Assembly: GCA_964371865.1 (NCBI GenBank) | Contig: CAYJOR010000007.1 | Coordinates: forward strand, 10,922-74,921 | From: CAYJAZ01 sp964371865 | GTDB taxonomy: Bacteria; Desulfobacterota; Desulfovibrionia; Desulfovibrionales; Desulfovibrionaceae | Direction of reading: 5' to 3' | DNA length: 64,000 nucleotides | Part shown: in pieces, positions 27,349 to 35,404 of the stretch | Numbering within the stretch: position 1 is the stretch's first letter | Layout: the number at the start of each line of letters is the position of its first letter | Made by a program: the position numbers and the translations under genes | The notes under the pieces: model-generated | Told to the model about the DNA's origin: nothing | Seen by the model: the letters and a program-made list of their open reading frames with translations, nothing else | The model's database searches: none

Positions 27349-29955
27349 GCTTACTGTTATAAAGTAAGGGTTAGCGTGCGCTTGCTTATTTTTGCTATCA
27401 GTTACAACTACTTGATACCAGTTATCTGCAGTTGCTTTTACGGCTTGTTTGAACACAGCATCGGTAGGATTATTGAATTTTTGTTCAGCAACAAGTCCAT
27501 CTTTGCCATAAATCTCTACCTTTGCGATTCCATTTACTGATTTTACAGGTAATGAAATTTCAAAGTTTTCACCATTTTTCACATTAAATGTATTACCGAA
27601 CATTTGTTCGTCACTTGGAGAGAGAAGAGGGCCATTACTTACATACGCATGCCCTAGAGCCATTTGTTTTGCAAAGTCGTCAAGAAGGTTATTTTTATCT
27701 TGTACTTTTACAAAGGTTCTTCCCATACCGGAGTATGTTATGTACTTACCAAGGGTTTTGAAAACATCATGTGTATCAGAGGAGCCTGTTAAGAAGTATT
27801 TCTTCCCGCCGGTAAGAGCTTTTGTCCAACGTTCTCTTGCAGAGTTTATGGTGCTTACATTATCCTCGTCGCCTGAATAGTCACCATTCATTTCTATCAA
27901 GTCGTACTGATCATAGTTTCCGCCGTACACGTTACCGAGGTTTTCTGCAGAGAATAAACCATAGAAAGACCATGGGTGGTTTGCAATGAAATACATATCT
28001 TTTGCATGCACAGAATCAACTATATCTTTGAAGTAGCCGTATTGATTAAATTTATACTTTCCGCCACTTTCTTTAGAAGTGCTGAGCATAAAGTCTCTTG
28101 CTGCTTGTGATCTTGGTAGCACGTTAAAGTGTGACCAACTTGCAGAGATTTCAACACCAGGAATGAATTCAATATCAAGTTTGTTATCTTTGATAACATT
28201 GAACACTTCAATATTTGCACTTGAATCATCGTGATCTGATACATAAGCAACATTGATTGCCGCGCCTAAGTTTGAACGTACAAATTCTTCAGGGCTTGTG
28301 CACGCATCGGATTTATAAGTATGGTGGTGTAAATCTGTGTTATACCAACCTTCAGCTCTTAAATCGCCTACAGTTTCTAAAGTTACATTAATTTCTTTAT
28401 CTGTTTCGGTATTACCTTTAATACGTACACCTTTTGTAAAGAAATCTATACCGTTACTTACTTCAATTTCAAAATCTCCGGGAGCAACTAAAACTTTATT
28501 TACTCCATTGTTTTCAAAGTCGCTATAGAAAAGGCTATTTGCAATATAACCAACTGTAGGTCTATGGAGACCCATTATTTGAATTTTAGAGTAAAGAGGT
28601 TTTCCATTTTGATCCTTTACATTTACAACCAATGGTACTGCTTTTGTAAGTGTTAAAGGAGCAGTGGTGATAGCAACATTTTCACCTTTAGGTAAGCTGC
28701 CAGAGAGTACTAATTTTTCAGCATCAGTAGTAATAGCATAATCTTCTTCCATGCCATAAAGTCTATATTCTTCAAGCTTATTAGGTCTAGTAAGTTTGAT
28801 GGAGTATTCGCCTTTATCGTTTGCAGATGCCCAAGTAACAAAAGTCCAATCTTCACCATTTGTTCTTTCAACACCAACTATACCATTTGGGATAGGTTTT
28901 TTATTGTTATCGAGTAACTGACCTGAAACTATGATGATTTCACTTGCAGGTACACCTTTTATTTCAAGCATTTGATCAGTTGTGTTTGAAATATCGCGTG
29001 TTGAATCTGTGCGCATATAGGCAACAATTTCAGTTTGTGTATTTGGTGCGTAGTCATACATAGAGTAAGAATCTGCATAACCTGTACCTTCGTACACGTC
29101 TTCAACACCTGGAACGATAAGTCCGTTGGTGTATTCTGGGTGATAGATAGCTATAAAATCGTTTTGCGCTTTTTTGGTGTTCTCATTATAAACTGTTGTT
29201 CCAGGAGAGGTAAGACGTGTTGACTTACTGCTGAAGTTGAAACCTGTTGCACGAGCTTTAAATGTTTTTGATGTGCTGTTTTTAATTATAGATTTAACCT
29301 TTACATAATCATCTTGTGGTGCAAGTGAGTAGTAGGTTTCAATAATCATAGGCTCGGTAAAAGTTTGTGGATCGTCTGGTGAGTTTTCTTTATATTCGAG
29401 AATAACTTTTAGAGCAGGGTTTGGAGCAGACTTATCATCAAATTTGTAATTTTCTACAATTTCAAAGCTTGGAGTACCACAGTTTGAAGGACTCCATGAA
29501 TCCCAGCTATTCATAAGGAGGCGCATATCCCAAAGTCTGTCTTCGCTTACTTTGAGGCTGCCGGATTTAAAGCCGTCTGCCACTGATTTTCCAGCTTTAC
29601 CGCTAACTTGTGCCATATCAAGCACAGAACCTACAGGGTATCCCCATGGGTCAGGAGAAATAACGCCAATGGCGATAGCAATTTTATCATTTGCGATAAT
29701 AATATCTTTTGGATCGAGAGCATCGGCATCTTGAATAATGCTTGCACCATTTGCTACTATTCCGGCTGTAGTGAGTTGAGCAAGTGATGCTATAATTAAT
29801 CCTGTACCTAAATATGGTTTATCAAGTTCAAGCACTTTCTTTTTTTCTTCGGTTGCTTTTGCTAATGCCTTTGTAACACCCGGCATATTAATAACTGTAA
29901 CACCGGCTGCCGTCATAACAGACATTGACTTTAAAAAACTTCTTCTACTAAACAT
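27346..29955 (-). CDS. Tat-exported PHP-domain metallohydrolase (CehA/McbA type)
   Basis: 869 aa with a twin-arginine signal peptide (SRRSFLK at residues 3-9, then a moderately hydrophobic stretch), so it is exported folded. An N-terminal beta-rich domain of about 330 residues is followed by a carboxypeptidase-regulatory-like segment (about 335-400). From about 530 comes a PHP metallophosphoesterase-like domain: DLHHHTYKSDA, VSDHDDSS, PGVEISASWSHFN, NHPWSF and GSSDTHD give the expected His/Asp/Glu metal ligands. PHP proteins of the CehA/McbA family hydrolyse esters or phosphoesters; the substrate here is unknown. The ATG has a strong GGAGG ribosome site and a consensus promoter. The TAG stop falls in the end of MITE copy C. 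Confidence 0.82.
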   Translation of the reverse strand: MFSRRSFLKSMSVMTAAGVTVINMPGVTKALAKATEEKKKVLELDKPYLGTGLIIASLAQLTTAGIVANGASIIQDADALDPKDIIIANDKIAIAIGVISPDPWGYPVGSVLDMAQVSGKAGKSVADGFKSGSLKVSEDRLWDMRLLMNSWDSWSPSNCGTPSFEIVENYKFDDKSAPNPALKVILEYKENSPDDPQTFTEPMIIETYYSLAPQDDYVKVKSIIKNSTSKTFKARATGFNFSSKSTRLTSPGTTVYNENTKKAQNDFIAIYHPEYTNGLIVPGVEDVYEGTGYADSYSMYDYAPNTQTEIVAYMRTDSTRDISNTTDQMLEIKGVPASEIIIVSGQLLDNNKKPIPNGIVGVERTNGEDWTFVTWASANDKGEYSIKLTRPNKLEEYRLYGMEEDYAITTDAEKLVLSGSLPKGENVAITTAPLTLTKAVPLVVNVKDQNGKPLYSKIQIMGLHRPTVGYIANSLFYSDFENNGVNKVLVAPGDFEIEVSNGIDFFTKGVRIKGNTETDKEINVTLETVGDLRAEGWYNTDLHHHTYKSDACTSPEEFVRSNLGAAINVAYVSDHDDSSANIEVFNVIKDNKLDIEFIPGVEISASWSHFNVLPRSQAARDFMLSTSKESGGKYKFNQYGYFKDIVDSVHAKDMYFIANHPWSFYGLFSAENLGNVYGGNYDQYDLIEMNGDYSGDEDNVSTINSARERWTKALTGGKKYFLTGSSDTHDVFKTLGKYITYSGMGRTFVKVQDKNNLLDDFAKQMALGHAYVSNGPLLSPSDEQMFGNTFNVKNGENFEISLPVKSVNGIAKVEIYGKDGLVAEQKFNNPTDAVFKQAVKATADNWYQVVVTDSKNKQAHANPYFITVS

Positions 29956-29974
29956 TGATAACCTCCATATGTAA

Positions 29975-30001
29975 TCAAATCTATAAATAATTTAGATTTG
30001 A
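29975..30001. promoter_or_regulatory. Inverted repeat in the leader of the PHP-hydrolase gene
   Basis: TCAAATCTA (29975-29983) is a perfect inverted match to TAGATTTGA (29993-30001), with a 9-bp spacer. It touches the -10 hexamer and covers the start of the predicted transcript, so it could be an operator or a 5' hairpin. Confidence 0.4.
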
Positions 30002-30031
30002 TTATAAGCCTTCCAGTGAGGGGAATGTCAA
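30001..30031 (-). promoter_or_regulatory. Consensus-hexamer promoter of the PHP-hydrolase gene
   Basis: On the minus strand, a perfect TTGACA (30031-30026) and a perfect TATAAT (30006-30001) are separated by 19 bp, about 45 bp upstream of the ATG at 29955. The spacer is 2 bp longer than optimal, which often marks a regulated promoter. Confidence 0.5.
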
Positions 30032-30044
30032 GTAGTTTTAAAAA

Positions 30045-30311
30045 ATATATATAATAGTACTTAGTGACATCACATCCAAGAACTATTATTCAACTCGTGG
30101 TAGCCATATTGCCGGCACGAAAGATAATCGTGAAGCAAATCAAATAACAAATGCAGCCTTTGTGTCTGTAGAAGACTTTCAGCAGAGTTTTATGGTAAAG
30201 CACCGGCTTTTGCAATACTTAAATCTTGGTATTGATTGAGGAGATGAAAAAGAATATTATGCTCAGGCTCAATTAAATAATATTTTAGATTCAAAGGTGT
30301 ATTATAAATAA
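30045..30311 (+). pseudogene. Decayed coding relic, family not recognised
   Basis: The plus strand reads a protein-like sequence that ends at TAA (30309-30311) but has an in-frame TGA at 30237 and no start codon with a ribosome site. The first part includes NYYSTRGSHIAGTKDNREAN, and after the stop GDEKEYYAQAQLNNILDSK. Between them the neighbouring frame reads EFYGKAPAFAILKSWY, better coding than the frame it interrupts, which suggests two small compensating indels. The composition is that of a real protein, not random intergenic DNA. I could not assign a family; the GSHIAG string is faintly like a subtilase motif, but the evidence is too thin to claim this. Confidence 0.4.
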
Positions 30312-30315
30312 AAAT

Positions 30316-30344
30316 TTGACATTATTTCGTGTTATAGCTAAAAC
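30316..30344 (+). promoter_or_regulatory. Possible promoter of aspA
   Basis: A perfect TTGACA (30316-30321) is followed after 17 bp by the weaker TAAAAC (30339-30344), about 80 bp upstream of the aspA ATG. Confidence 0.35.
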
Positions 30345-30423
30345 TTATTCAGAGTAGAAGTTCATGTTGAGAATTAAAATAATGTTTAATCAAGTAAATA
30401 TATAAACAAAATACGAGGTATGT

Positions 30424-31830
30424 ATGCACACACGTGTCGAACATGATTTTTTAGGCGAACTTGTTATTCCTGATGACGTTTACTATGGCATACAGACATT
30501 TAGAGCACTAGAAAATTTCAATATATCTAACGATAAAATTTGTGATTTTCCTGAGTTTATTATAGCTTTTGCACAAGTAAAAAAAGCAGCTGCTCTTACA
30601 AATGCTGAATTAAAACTTCTCCCAGAAAACTTAGTCGCACCAATTTGTCAAGCATGTGATGAAATCATAGCAGGAAAACTTCACGAACAATTTCCTTTAG
30701 ACTGCATTCAAGGTGGCGCCGGAACTTCTGTAAATATGAATGCAAATGAAGTAATTGCTAACAGAGTTTTGGAAATTATGGGATATAAAAAAGGTGAATA
30801 TGAACATTGTCATCCAAACAATCACATTAACCGCTCACAGTCAACTAATGATGCGTATCCAACTTCTTTACGTATAGCTCTCTATACAAAATTACTAAAG
30901 CTTAGTGATGCTGTAGAGTACCTAAGCGAAGGATTTAATAAGAAATCAGATGAATTTAGTAATGTATTAAAAATGGGAAGAACACAGCTACAAGATGCAG
31001 TGCCTATGACATTAGGTATGGAGTTTGGAGCTTATGCAAAAACAGTTAGAGAAGAAATTCCTCGTATTGCAATTTCAGCAAATCTTTTACTCGAAGTAAA
31101 TATGGGCGCAACAGCTATTGGAACCGGTATCAATACACCTGTAGGGTATGCTGAACTTTGTGTGAAAAATCTGGCAAAAACTACCGGCTACAATGTTGAA
31201 CTTTCAAACAATCTCATTGAAGCGACTTGGGATACAGGTGACTTTGTACTTGTTTCAGCTCATCTAAAAAGAATTGCAACTAAAGTTTCAAAAGTTTGTA
31301 ATGATTTACGCTTGCTTTCATCTGGTCCTCGTTGTGGTATAAATGAGATAAATCTTCCACAATTACAACCTGGTTCGTCTATTATGCCGGGTAAGGTTAA
31401 CCCTGTTATTCCGGAAGTGGTAAACCAAGTTTGTTTTGATATTATTGGCAAGGATTTGACGGTTACATTAGCATCAGAAGCAGGTCAGTTAGAACTAAAT
31501 GTAATGGAACCAATTATTGCTATAGCACTTTTTAATGGAGTAGAAAGACTTACAAAAGCATTATACACACTCCAAGATAAATGTGTAGAAGGCATTACAG
31601 CAAATGTTGAACACTGTCACCAGCTAGTACAAAACAGTATAGGCATTGTCACAGCTCTAGTTCCCTATATCGGATATGAAAACTCGGCATCAATAGCAAA
31701 AGAGGCTTTAGAAAACAATGCTTCTGTTTACGAACTTGTGCTCGAACGCAAACTTTTATCTCAAGAGGCATTAGATAGCATTTTATCACCGGAAGAGATG
31801 CTTCACCCTAATAGTAAATTATCCATTTAA
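30424..31830 (+). CDS. aspA: Aspartate ammonia-lyase
   Basis: 468 aa, full length for the fumarase/aspartase superfamily. The N-terminus RVEHDFLGELVIPDDVYYGIQT and the signature loop GSSIMPGKVNPVIPE fit AspA, as do the NMNANEVIANR and HPNNHINRSQSTND motifs. It deaminates L-aspartate reversibly to fumarate and ammonia, in anaerobes usually to feed fumarate respiration. It stands alone with its own promoter and is followed by a hairpin. FumC is the main alternative, but the aspartase-type N-terminus favours AspA. Confidence 0.9.
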   Translation: MHTRVEHDFLGELVIPDDVYYGIQTFRALENFNISNDKICDFPEFIIAFAQVKKAAALTNAELKLLPENLVAPICQACDEIIAGKLHEQFPLDCIQGGAGTSVNMNANEVIANRVLEIMGYKKGEYEHCHPNNHINRSQSTNDAYPTSLRIALYTKLLKLSDAVEYLSEGFNKKSDEFSNVLKMGRTQLQDAVPMTLGMEFGAYAKTVREEIPRIAISANLLLEVNMGATAIGTGINTPVGYAELCVKNLAKTTGYNVELSNNLIEATWDTGDFVLVSAHLKRIATKVSKVCNDLRLLSSGPRCGINEINLPQLQPGSSIMPGKVNPVIPEVVNQVCFDIIGKDLTVTLASEAGQLELNVMEPIIAIALFNGVERLTKALYTLQDKCVEGITANVEHCHQLVQNSIGIVTALVPYIGYENSASIAKEALENNASVYELVLERKLLSQEALDSILSPEEMLHPNSKLSI

Positions 31831-31932
31831 CAGCTAGGGTGTGTTCATTGAATTATATGTAAATGGTTGGAAAACATATTTTTCCTGCATGTAAACTATT
31901 AACAAATAAAATTGAAAATTTTACAAGGTACG

Positions 31933-31959
31933 CCCTCTGAGTGATTAACACTTAGAGGG
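31933..31959 (+). terminator. Terminator-like hairpin after aspA
   Basis: CCCTCTGAGTG pairs with CACTTAGAGGG around an ATTAA loop, with one G-T pair. The downstream tract (TTATATT) is a weak U-run. It lies about 100 bp after the aspA stop. Confidence 0.6.
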
Positions 31960-31998
31960 TTATATTAATGTGTGGAGTTGTGGCTGTAACAGCTTGTA

Positions 31999-32094
31999 AT
32001 GGTTAGCCTAACGTTTTTTATTTTGACTGCTCTTGCTTTTGGTGGTGTTACTATTGCTATGACCATGATGATAAGATTGATGATGGCTTCATAA
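31999..32094 (+). CDS. Possible 31-aa single-pass membrane peptide
   Basis: An ATG at 31999 opens a 31-codon frame reading MVSLTFFILTALAFGGVTIA and ending TMMIRLMMAS. Residues 4-24 are a convincing transmembrane helix and the tail is positively charged. No clear ribosome site is visible, and the upstream 12-codon ORF MCGVVAVTACNG overlaps its start, so it may be translationally coupled or not expressed. No family recognised. It lies in the 435-bp gap between aspA and neuB, together with the hairpin and a possible element end. Confidence 0.3.
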   Translation: MVSLTFFILTALAFGGVTIAMTMMIRLMMAS

Positions 32095-32144
32095 TTATCT
32101 TACAAAAGGCAGATATTGTATAACTAGTTAGATTGTTAGATAGA

Positions 32145-32167
32145 TTGACATATGTATCGTTTAGTAT
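32145..32167 (+). promoter_or_regulatory. Possible promoter of the sugar-modification cassette
   Basis: A perfect TTGACA at 32145-32150 is the only strong -35 element in this gap. The -10 at optimal spacing (TTAGTA/TAGAGT) is poor. It is about 115 bp upstream of the NeuB-like gene. Confidence 0.25.
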
Positions 32168-32265
32168 TAGAGTGCCTTAACAATTCTTTTATGTATCTAT
32201 AGTGGTTTATTATAGTTGCTAGGAATAAGAAGATAATAACTAATTCATTTGAGGTTGAGATTTAA

Positions 32266-33135
32266 ATGATACATCAAATATGTAGACATAAATTTGATAG
32301 TGCATCTCCTTGCTTTATCATAGCTGAAATAGGAATTAACCATAATGGTGACTTGGAAGTAGCAAAAGAGATGATCCATGCTGCAAAAAAAGCAGGTTGT
32401 AATGCAGTTAAATTTCAAAAAAGAACTGTAGACGTTGTGTATTCTAAAGAAGAACTTGCAAAAGAAAGAGTAACGCCTTTTGGTTCAACAAATGGCGATT
32501 TGAAATATGGGCTTGAGTTTACTTTTGAAGATTATAAAGAAATTGATCTTCTGTGTAAAGAACTTGATATTGTTTGGTTTGCATCACCATGGGATGAACA
32601 GTCTGTTGATTTTCTTGAGCAGTTTGATGTGCCTTGTTATAAAATTGCAGCTGCAAGCATAACGGATGATGGTTTATTGAAAAGTATAAAAAATACAAAA
32701 AAACCGGTATTTATGTCTACAGGTATGAGTACAGAAGCAGAAATAGATAAAGCTGTGCAATGTATAGGATTGGATAAATTGATTTTAATGCATTGTGTTT
32801 CTCTCTATCCAGCACCTGCAAATATGCTTAATCTTAGAGCTATGCAAACTTTGATGCAAAAATATCCTGTTCCTGTCGGTTATTCAGGACATGAACATGG
32901 CACTTTACTTTCAACTTGTGCTGTTTCTATGGGAGCTATTGCGGTAGAACGACACTTTACTCTTGACAGAGATATGTGGGGGAGTGATCAAAAAGCATCA
33001 ATAAATCCTCAAGAAATGACTGAACTCGTTCAAGGTATAAGACTTTTTGAAGAAGCTTTAGGTAGCCCACTTTTGCAATGCCTTAGAGAAGAAGAACCTG
33101 TGAAAGAAAAATTGAGGAGAGTTGTCAGTGTCTAA
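32266..33135 (+). CDS. NeuB-family nonulosonate synthase-like protein
   Basis: 289 aa. The N-acetylneuraminate synthase TIM-barrel is clear: IIAEIGINHNGD, NAVKFQKRT, CYKIAAASITD, PVFMSTGMS, the LMHCVSLYPAP run, GYSGHEHG and ERHFTLDRDMWGSDQKAS. The family condenses a hexosamine or derivative with phosphoenolpyruvate to make sialic, legionaminic or related ulosonic acids. The C-terminal antifreeze-like (SAF) domain of classical NeuB (about 345 aa) is missing, so the substrate may differ. It is followed immediately by an overlapping KdsC-like phosphatase gene, the expected partner for an ulosonic acid 9- or 8-phosphate. It opens the 32-42 kb cassette. Confidence 0.85.
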   Translation: MIHQICRHKFDSASPCFIIAEIGINHNGDLEVAKEMIHAAKKAGCNAVKFQKRTVDVVYSKEELAKERVTPFGSTNGDLKYGLEFTFEDYKEIDLLCKELDIVWFASPWDEQSVDFLEQFDVPCYKIAAASITDDGLLKSIKNTKKPVFMSTGMSTEAEIDKAVQCIGLDKLILMHCVSLYPAPANMLNLRAMQTLMQKYPVPVGYSGHEHGTLLSTCAVSMGAIAVERHFTLDRDMWGSDQKASINPQEMTELVQGIRLFEEALGSPLLQCLREEEPVKEKLRRVVSV

Positions 33136-33607
33136 AATACGATATATTTTGACTGATGTTGACGGAGTTTTGACTGACGGACGATTTTATCTGGATATTC
33201 ACGGTAACGAAACAAAAGCAATTTGCTATAGAGATTTAGATGCTATAGGGGTGGGCAGAAGTTCTGGGCTTGATTTTGCCTTTGCTACAGGTGAACAAGG
33301 TAAGATGGTTGAAGTGTTGGCAAGACGTTTTAATATTACCAAAGTGTATCAAAATGCAAAAGATAAGAAAGAAGCACTTGAAGCTTTTTGCTGCGAGATG
33401 GCTATTTCTTTAGATGAAGTGGTGTATATTGGTGACAGTGATAGAGATGCACCGGCTCTTGCTGCTGCATCAATAAGCTTTGCGCCATGTGATGCAACAG
33501 AAAAAGCTTTGCAGAGTGCAAAGTATATTACAAAGTCTTCTGGAGGAACAGGAGTTTTGCTAGAAGTTGTTAATATGCTTATTGAGGGTAAACATTTCGC
33601 CAAATAA
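33128..33607 (+). CDS. KdsC-like HAD phosphatase
   Basis: 159 aa from a GTG at 33128, 9 nt after a GGAG ribosome site; a TTG at 33122 is in frame but too close to that site. It shows HAD motif I (LTDVDGVLTDG), the ATGEQG loop of motif II and motif IV (YIGDSDRDAPAL), with the small capless size typical of KDO-8-phosphate phosphatase and its CMP-nonulosonate relatives. It should dephosphorylate the product of the NeuB-like enzyme. The start overlaps the NeuB-like stop by 8 bp, indicating translational coupling. Confidence 0.82.
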   Translation: MSKIRYILTDVDGVLTDGRFYLDIHGNETKAICYRDLDAIGVGRSSGLDFAFATGEQGKMVEVLARRFNITKVYQNAKDKKEALEAFCCEMAISLDEVVYIGDSDRDAPALAAASISFAPCDATEKALQSAKYITKSSGGTGVLLEVVNMLIEGKHFAK

Positions 33608-33623
33608 AAAAAGTGGAAGCAAT

Positions 33624-35387
33624 ATGAAAGTTTCAGATTATATTTTAGATTTTTTATATAACAAGCATGTGGAAAATGTTTTTTTTCTTCCTGGCGGTGG
33701 CTGTATGCATTTACTTGATTCTTTGGCAAAATCAAAAATGAAAGCTGCTTCTCTTTTGCATGAACAGTCTGTTGCTATTGCTTGTGAAGCATATGCCAAC
33801 ACAAAAGCGGAAATGGGTGTAGCTCTTGTGACAAGTGGTCCGGGAGCAACAAATATAATCACTCCTCTTCTTGCAGCATATATAGATTCTTCGCCTTGTT
33901 TTTTTCTTGTTGGACAAATGAAAACTTGTGATTTACGTGATAAATATAAAGTACGTGCTTTAGGTTCACAAGAGGCTGATATTGTAGCAATAGCAAAACC
34001 AGCTTGTAAGTATGCTGTTCAAATAAAAAATAAAGAAAATATCCGCTATGAACTTGAAAAAGCTTGGCATATTGCTTTGTCCGGAAGAAGAGGTCCGGTG
34101 CTTTTAGATATTCCTCTTGATATACAAGGAACAGATATTGATCCGGGTTCTCTAAAAGGTTATTTACCCGAGGCAGAAAAAGAGAATATAGATATTTCAG
34201 CACTTACAGAGGCGCTTTCAAAGGCTAAACGCCCTTTATTTATTGCAGGTAATGGCTTATCGTCATGTCGTGAAGAATTTAAAAAGATGCTTGCACTCTA
34301 TGGTATTCCCGTTATAACAACTTGGAAAAACATTGATATTCTTTCAACTGAGGATGAACTTTATGCTGGACATGGCGGAGGTATGGGCGATAGGCATGGA
34401 AATTTAGCAATGCAAAATGCTGATTGTATTGTTAGCTTTGCTTCACGTCTTGATTTTTCGATAACTGGTTATAATAGAACACAGTGGGCTATAAAAGCGA
34501 AAAAATTTATTATAGATATTGATAGTGCAGAACTTGATAAATTTGAAGTAATAAAAGAAGATATAGTTTCTTTGAATGCTAATGTTTCTTTTGTGGTAAA
34601 TAAATTGATAGAAGAAAAGAAAAACATCTCTTTACAAAAAATCGATGATTGGAAAGAACATATAGTAAAGTGGAAGAAGAAATATCCCATTATAGATGAT
34701 GACAAGTGCTATACAAAAGATAAGAAAATAACTACTTATGGCTTTATTAAGCATTTATGTAAATTATTACCGAAAAATGCTTGCATTGCTCCTTGTAGTT
34801 CAGGCACGACAGCTGAAATATTTTTTCAGGCTTTCCAAGTGAAAGATGGACAAACAATACGCTCTAATCATGGACTTGGTTCTATGGGCTTTGAGATACC
34901 GAATGCGATTGGAATGAGTATTGCGAGAGAAAATGAAGATGTTATCTGTATTGCCGGCGATGGTGGAATGCAGCTTAATATTCAAGAATTAGCGGTTATT
35001 AAAGGGAAAAATCTTCCTATTAAACTATTTGTGGTAAACAATAATGGCTATGCATCTATACGCAATATGCAAAAGGGGCTTTTTGAGGAGCGTTTCATTG
35101 CTTGCGATGGTGAAAGTGGTTTGTATCTTCCCGATATGAAACAGCTGAGTCTTGCCTATAACTTGCCCTATGTTGCGATAGAAAGTAAATATGAAATTGA
35201 TAGTGTTATTACAGAAGCTTTAACAACTAAAGGACCTATTATTGTTGAAGTTTTTGTTGATAAAGATTGTATTGTTAGTCCGAAAACTGCAACACAAATT
35301 ATGCCGGATGGATCGATGCAGTCTTCACCTTTAGAGAATCAATATCCTTTTCTGTCTGAAGAGGAAGTGAGAGATAATTGTTTGTAA
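33624..35387 (+). CDS. ThDP-dependent enzyme, acetolactate-synthase superfamily
   Basis: 587 aa from the ATG at 33624 with a GGAAG ribosome site; an upstream in-frame extension overlaps the phosphatase gene and is not supported. The N-terminal Pyr domain has the catalytic glutamate (Glu47 in LLHEQS) and TSGPGATN; the C-terminal domain has the ThDP/Mg motif from AGDGGMQLN to VNNNGY. It lacks an IlvN partner gene and sits among sugar genes, so it is probably not branched-chain amino-acid synthesis. A plausible role is transfer of a two-carbon unit from pyruvate to a keto-sugar, as YerE does with a CDP-sugar in yersiniose synthesis; the rfbF relic at the cassette end supports a former CDP-sugar link. 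That role is inference. Confidence 0.75.
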   Translation: MKVSDYILDFLYNKHVENVFFLPGGGCMHLLDSLAKSKMKAASLLHEQSVAIACEAYANTKAEMGVALVTSGPGATNIITPLLAAYIDSSPCFFLVGQMKTCDLRDKYKVRALGSQEADIVAIAKPACKYAVQIKNKENIRYELEKAWHIALSGRRGPVLLDIPLDIQGTDIDPGSLKGYLPEAEKENIDISALTEALSKAKRPLFIAGNGLSSCREEFKKMLALYGIPVITTWKNIDILSTEDELYAGHGGGMGDRHGNLAMQNADCIVSFASRLDFSITGYNRTQWAIKAKKFIIDIDSAELDKFEVIKEDIVSLNANVSFVVNKLIEEKKNISLQKIDDWKEHIVKWKKKYPIIDDDKCYTKDKKITTYGFIKHLCKLLPKNACIAPCSSGTTAEIFFQAFQVKDGQTIRSNHGLGSMGFEIPNAIGMSIARENEDVICIAGDGGMQLNIQELAVIKGKNLPIKLFVVNNNGYASIRNMQKGLFEERFIACDGESGLYLPDMKQLSLAYNLPYVAIESKYEIDSVITEALTTKGPIIVEVFVDKDCIVSPKTATQIMPDGSMQSSPLENQYPFLSEEEVRDNCL

Positions 35388-35404
35388 GCAAAGGGAGTAA
35401 AGCC

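Noticed and set aside
33624..35387. Branched-chain amino-acid acetolactate synthase (ilvB)
   Set aside because: No regulatory-subunit gene or ilv neighbours; the gene is embedded among sugar-modification genes.
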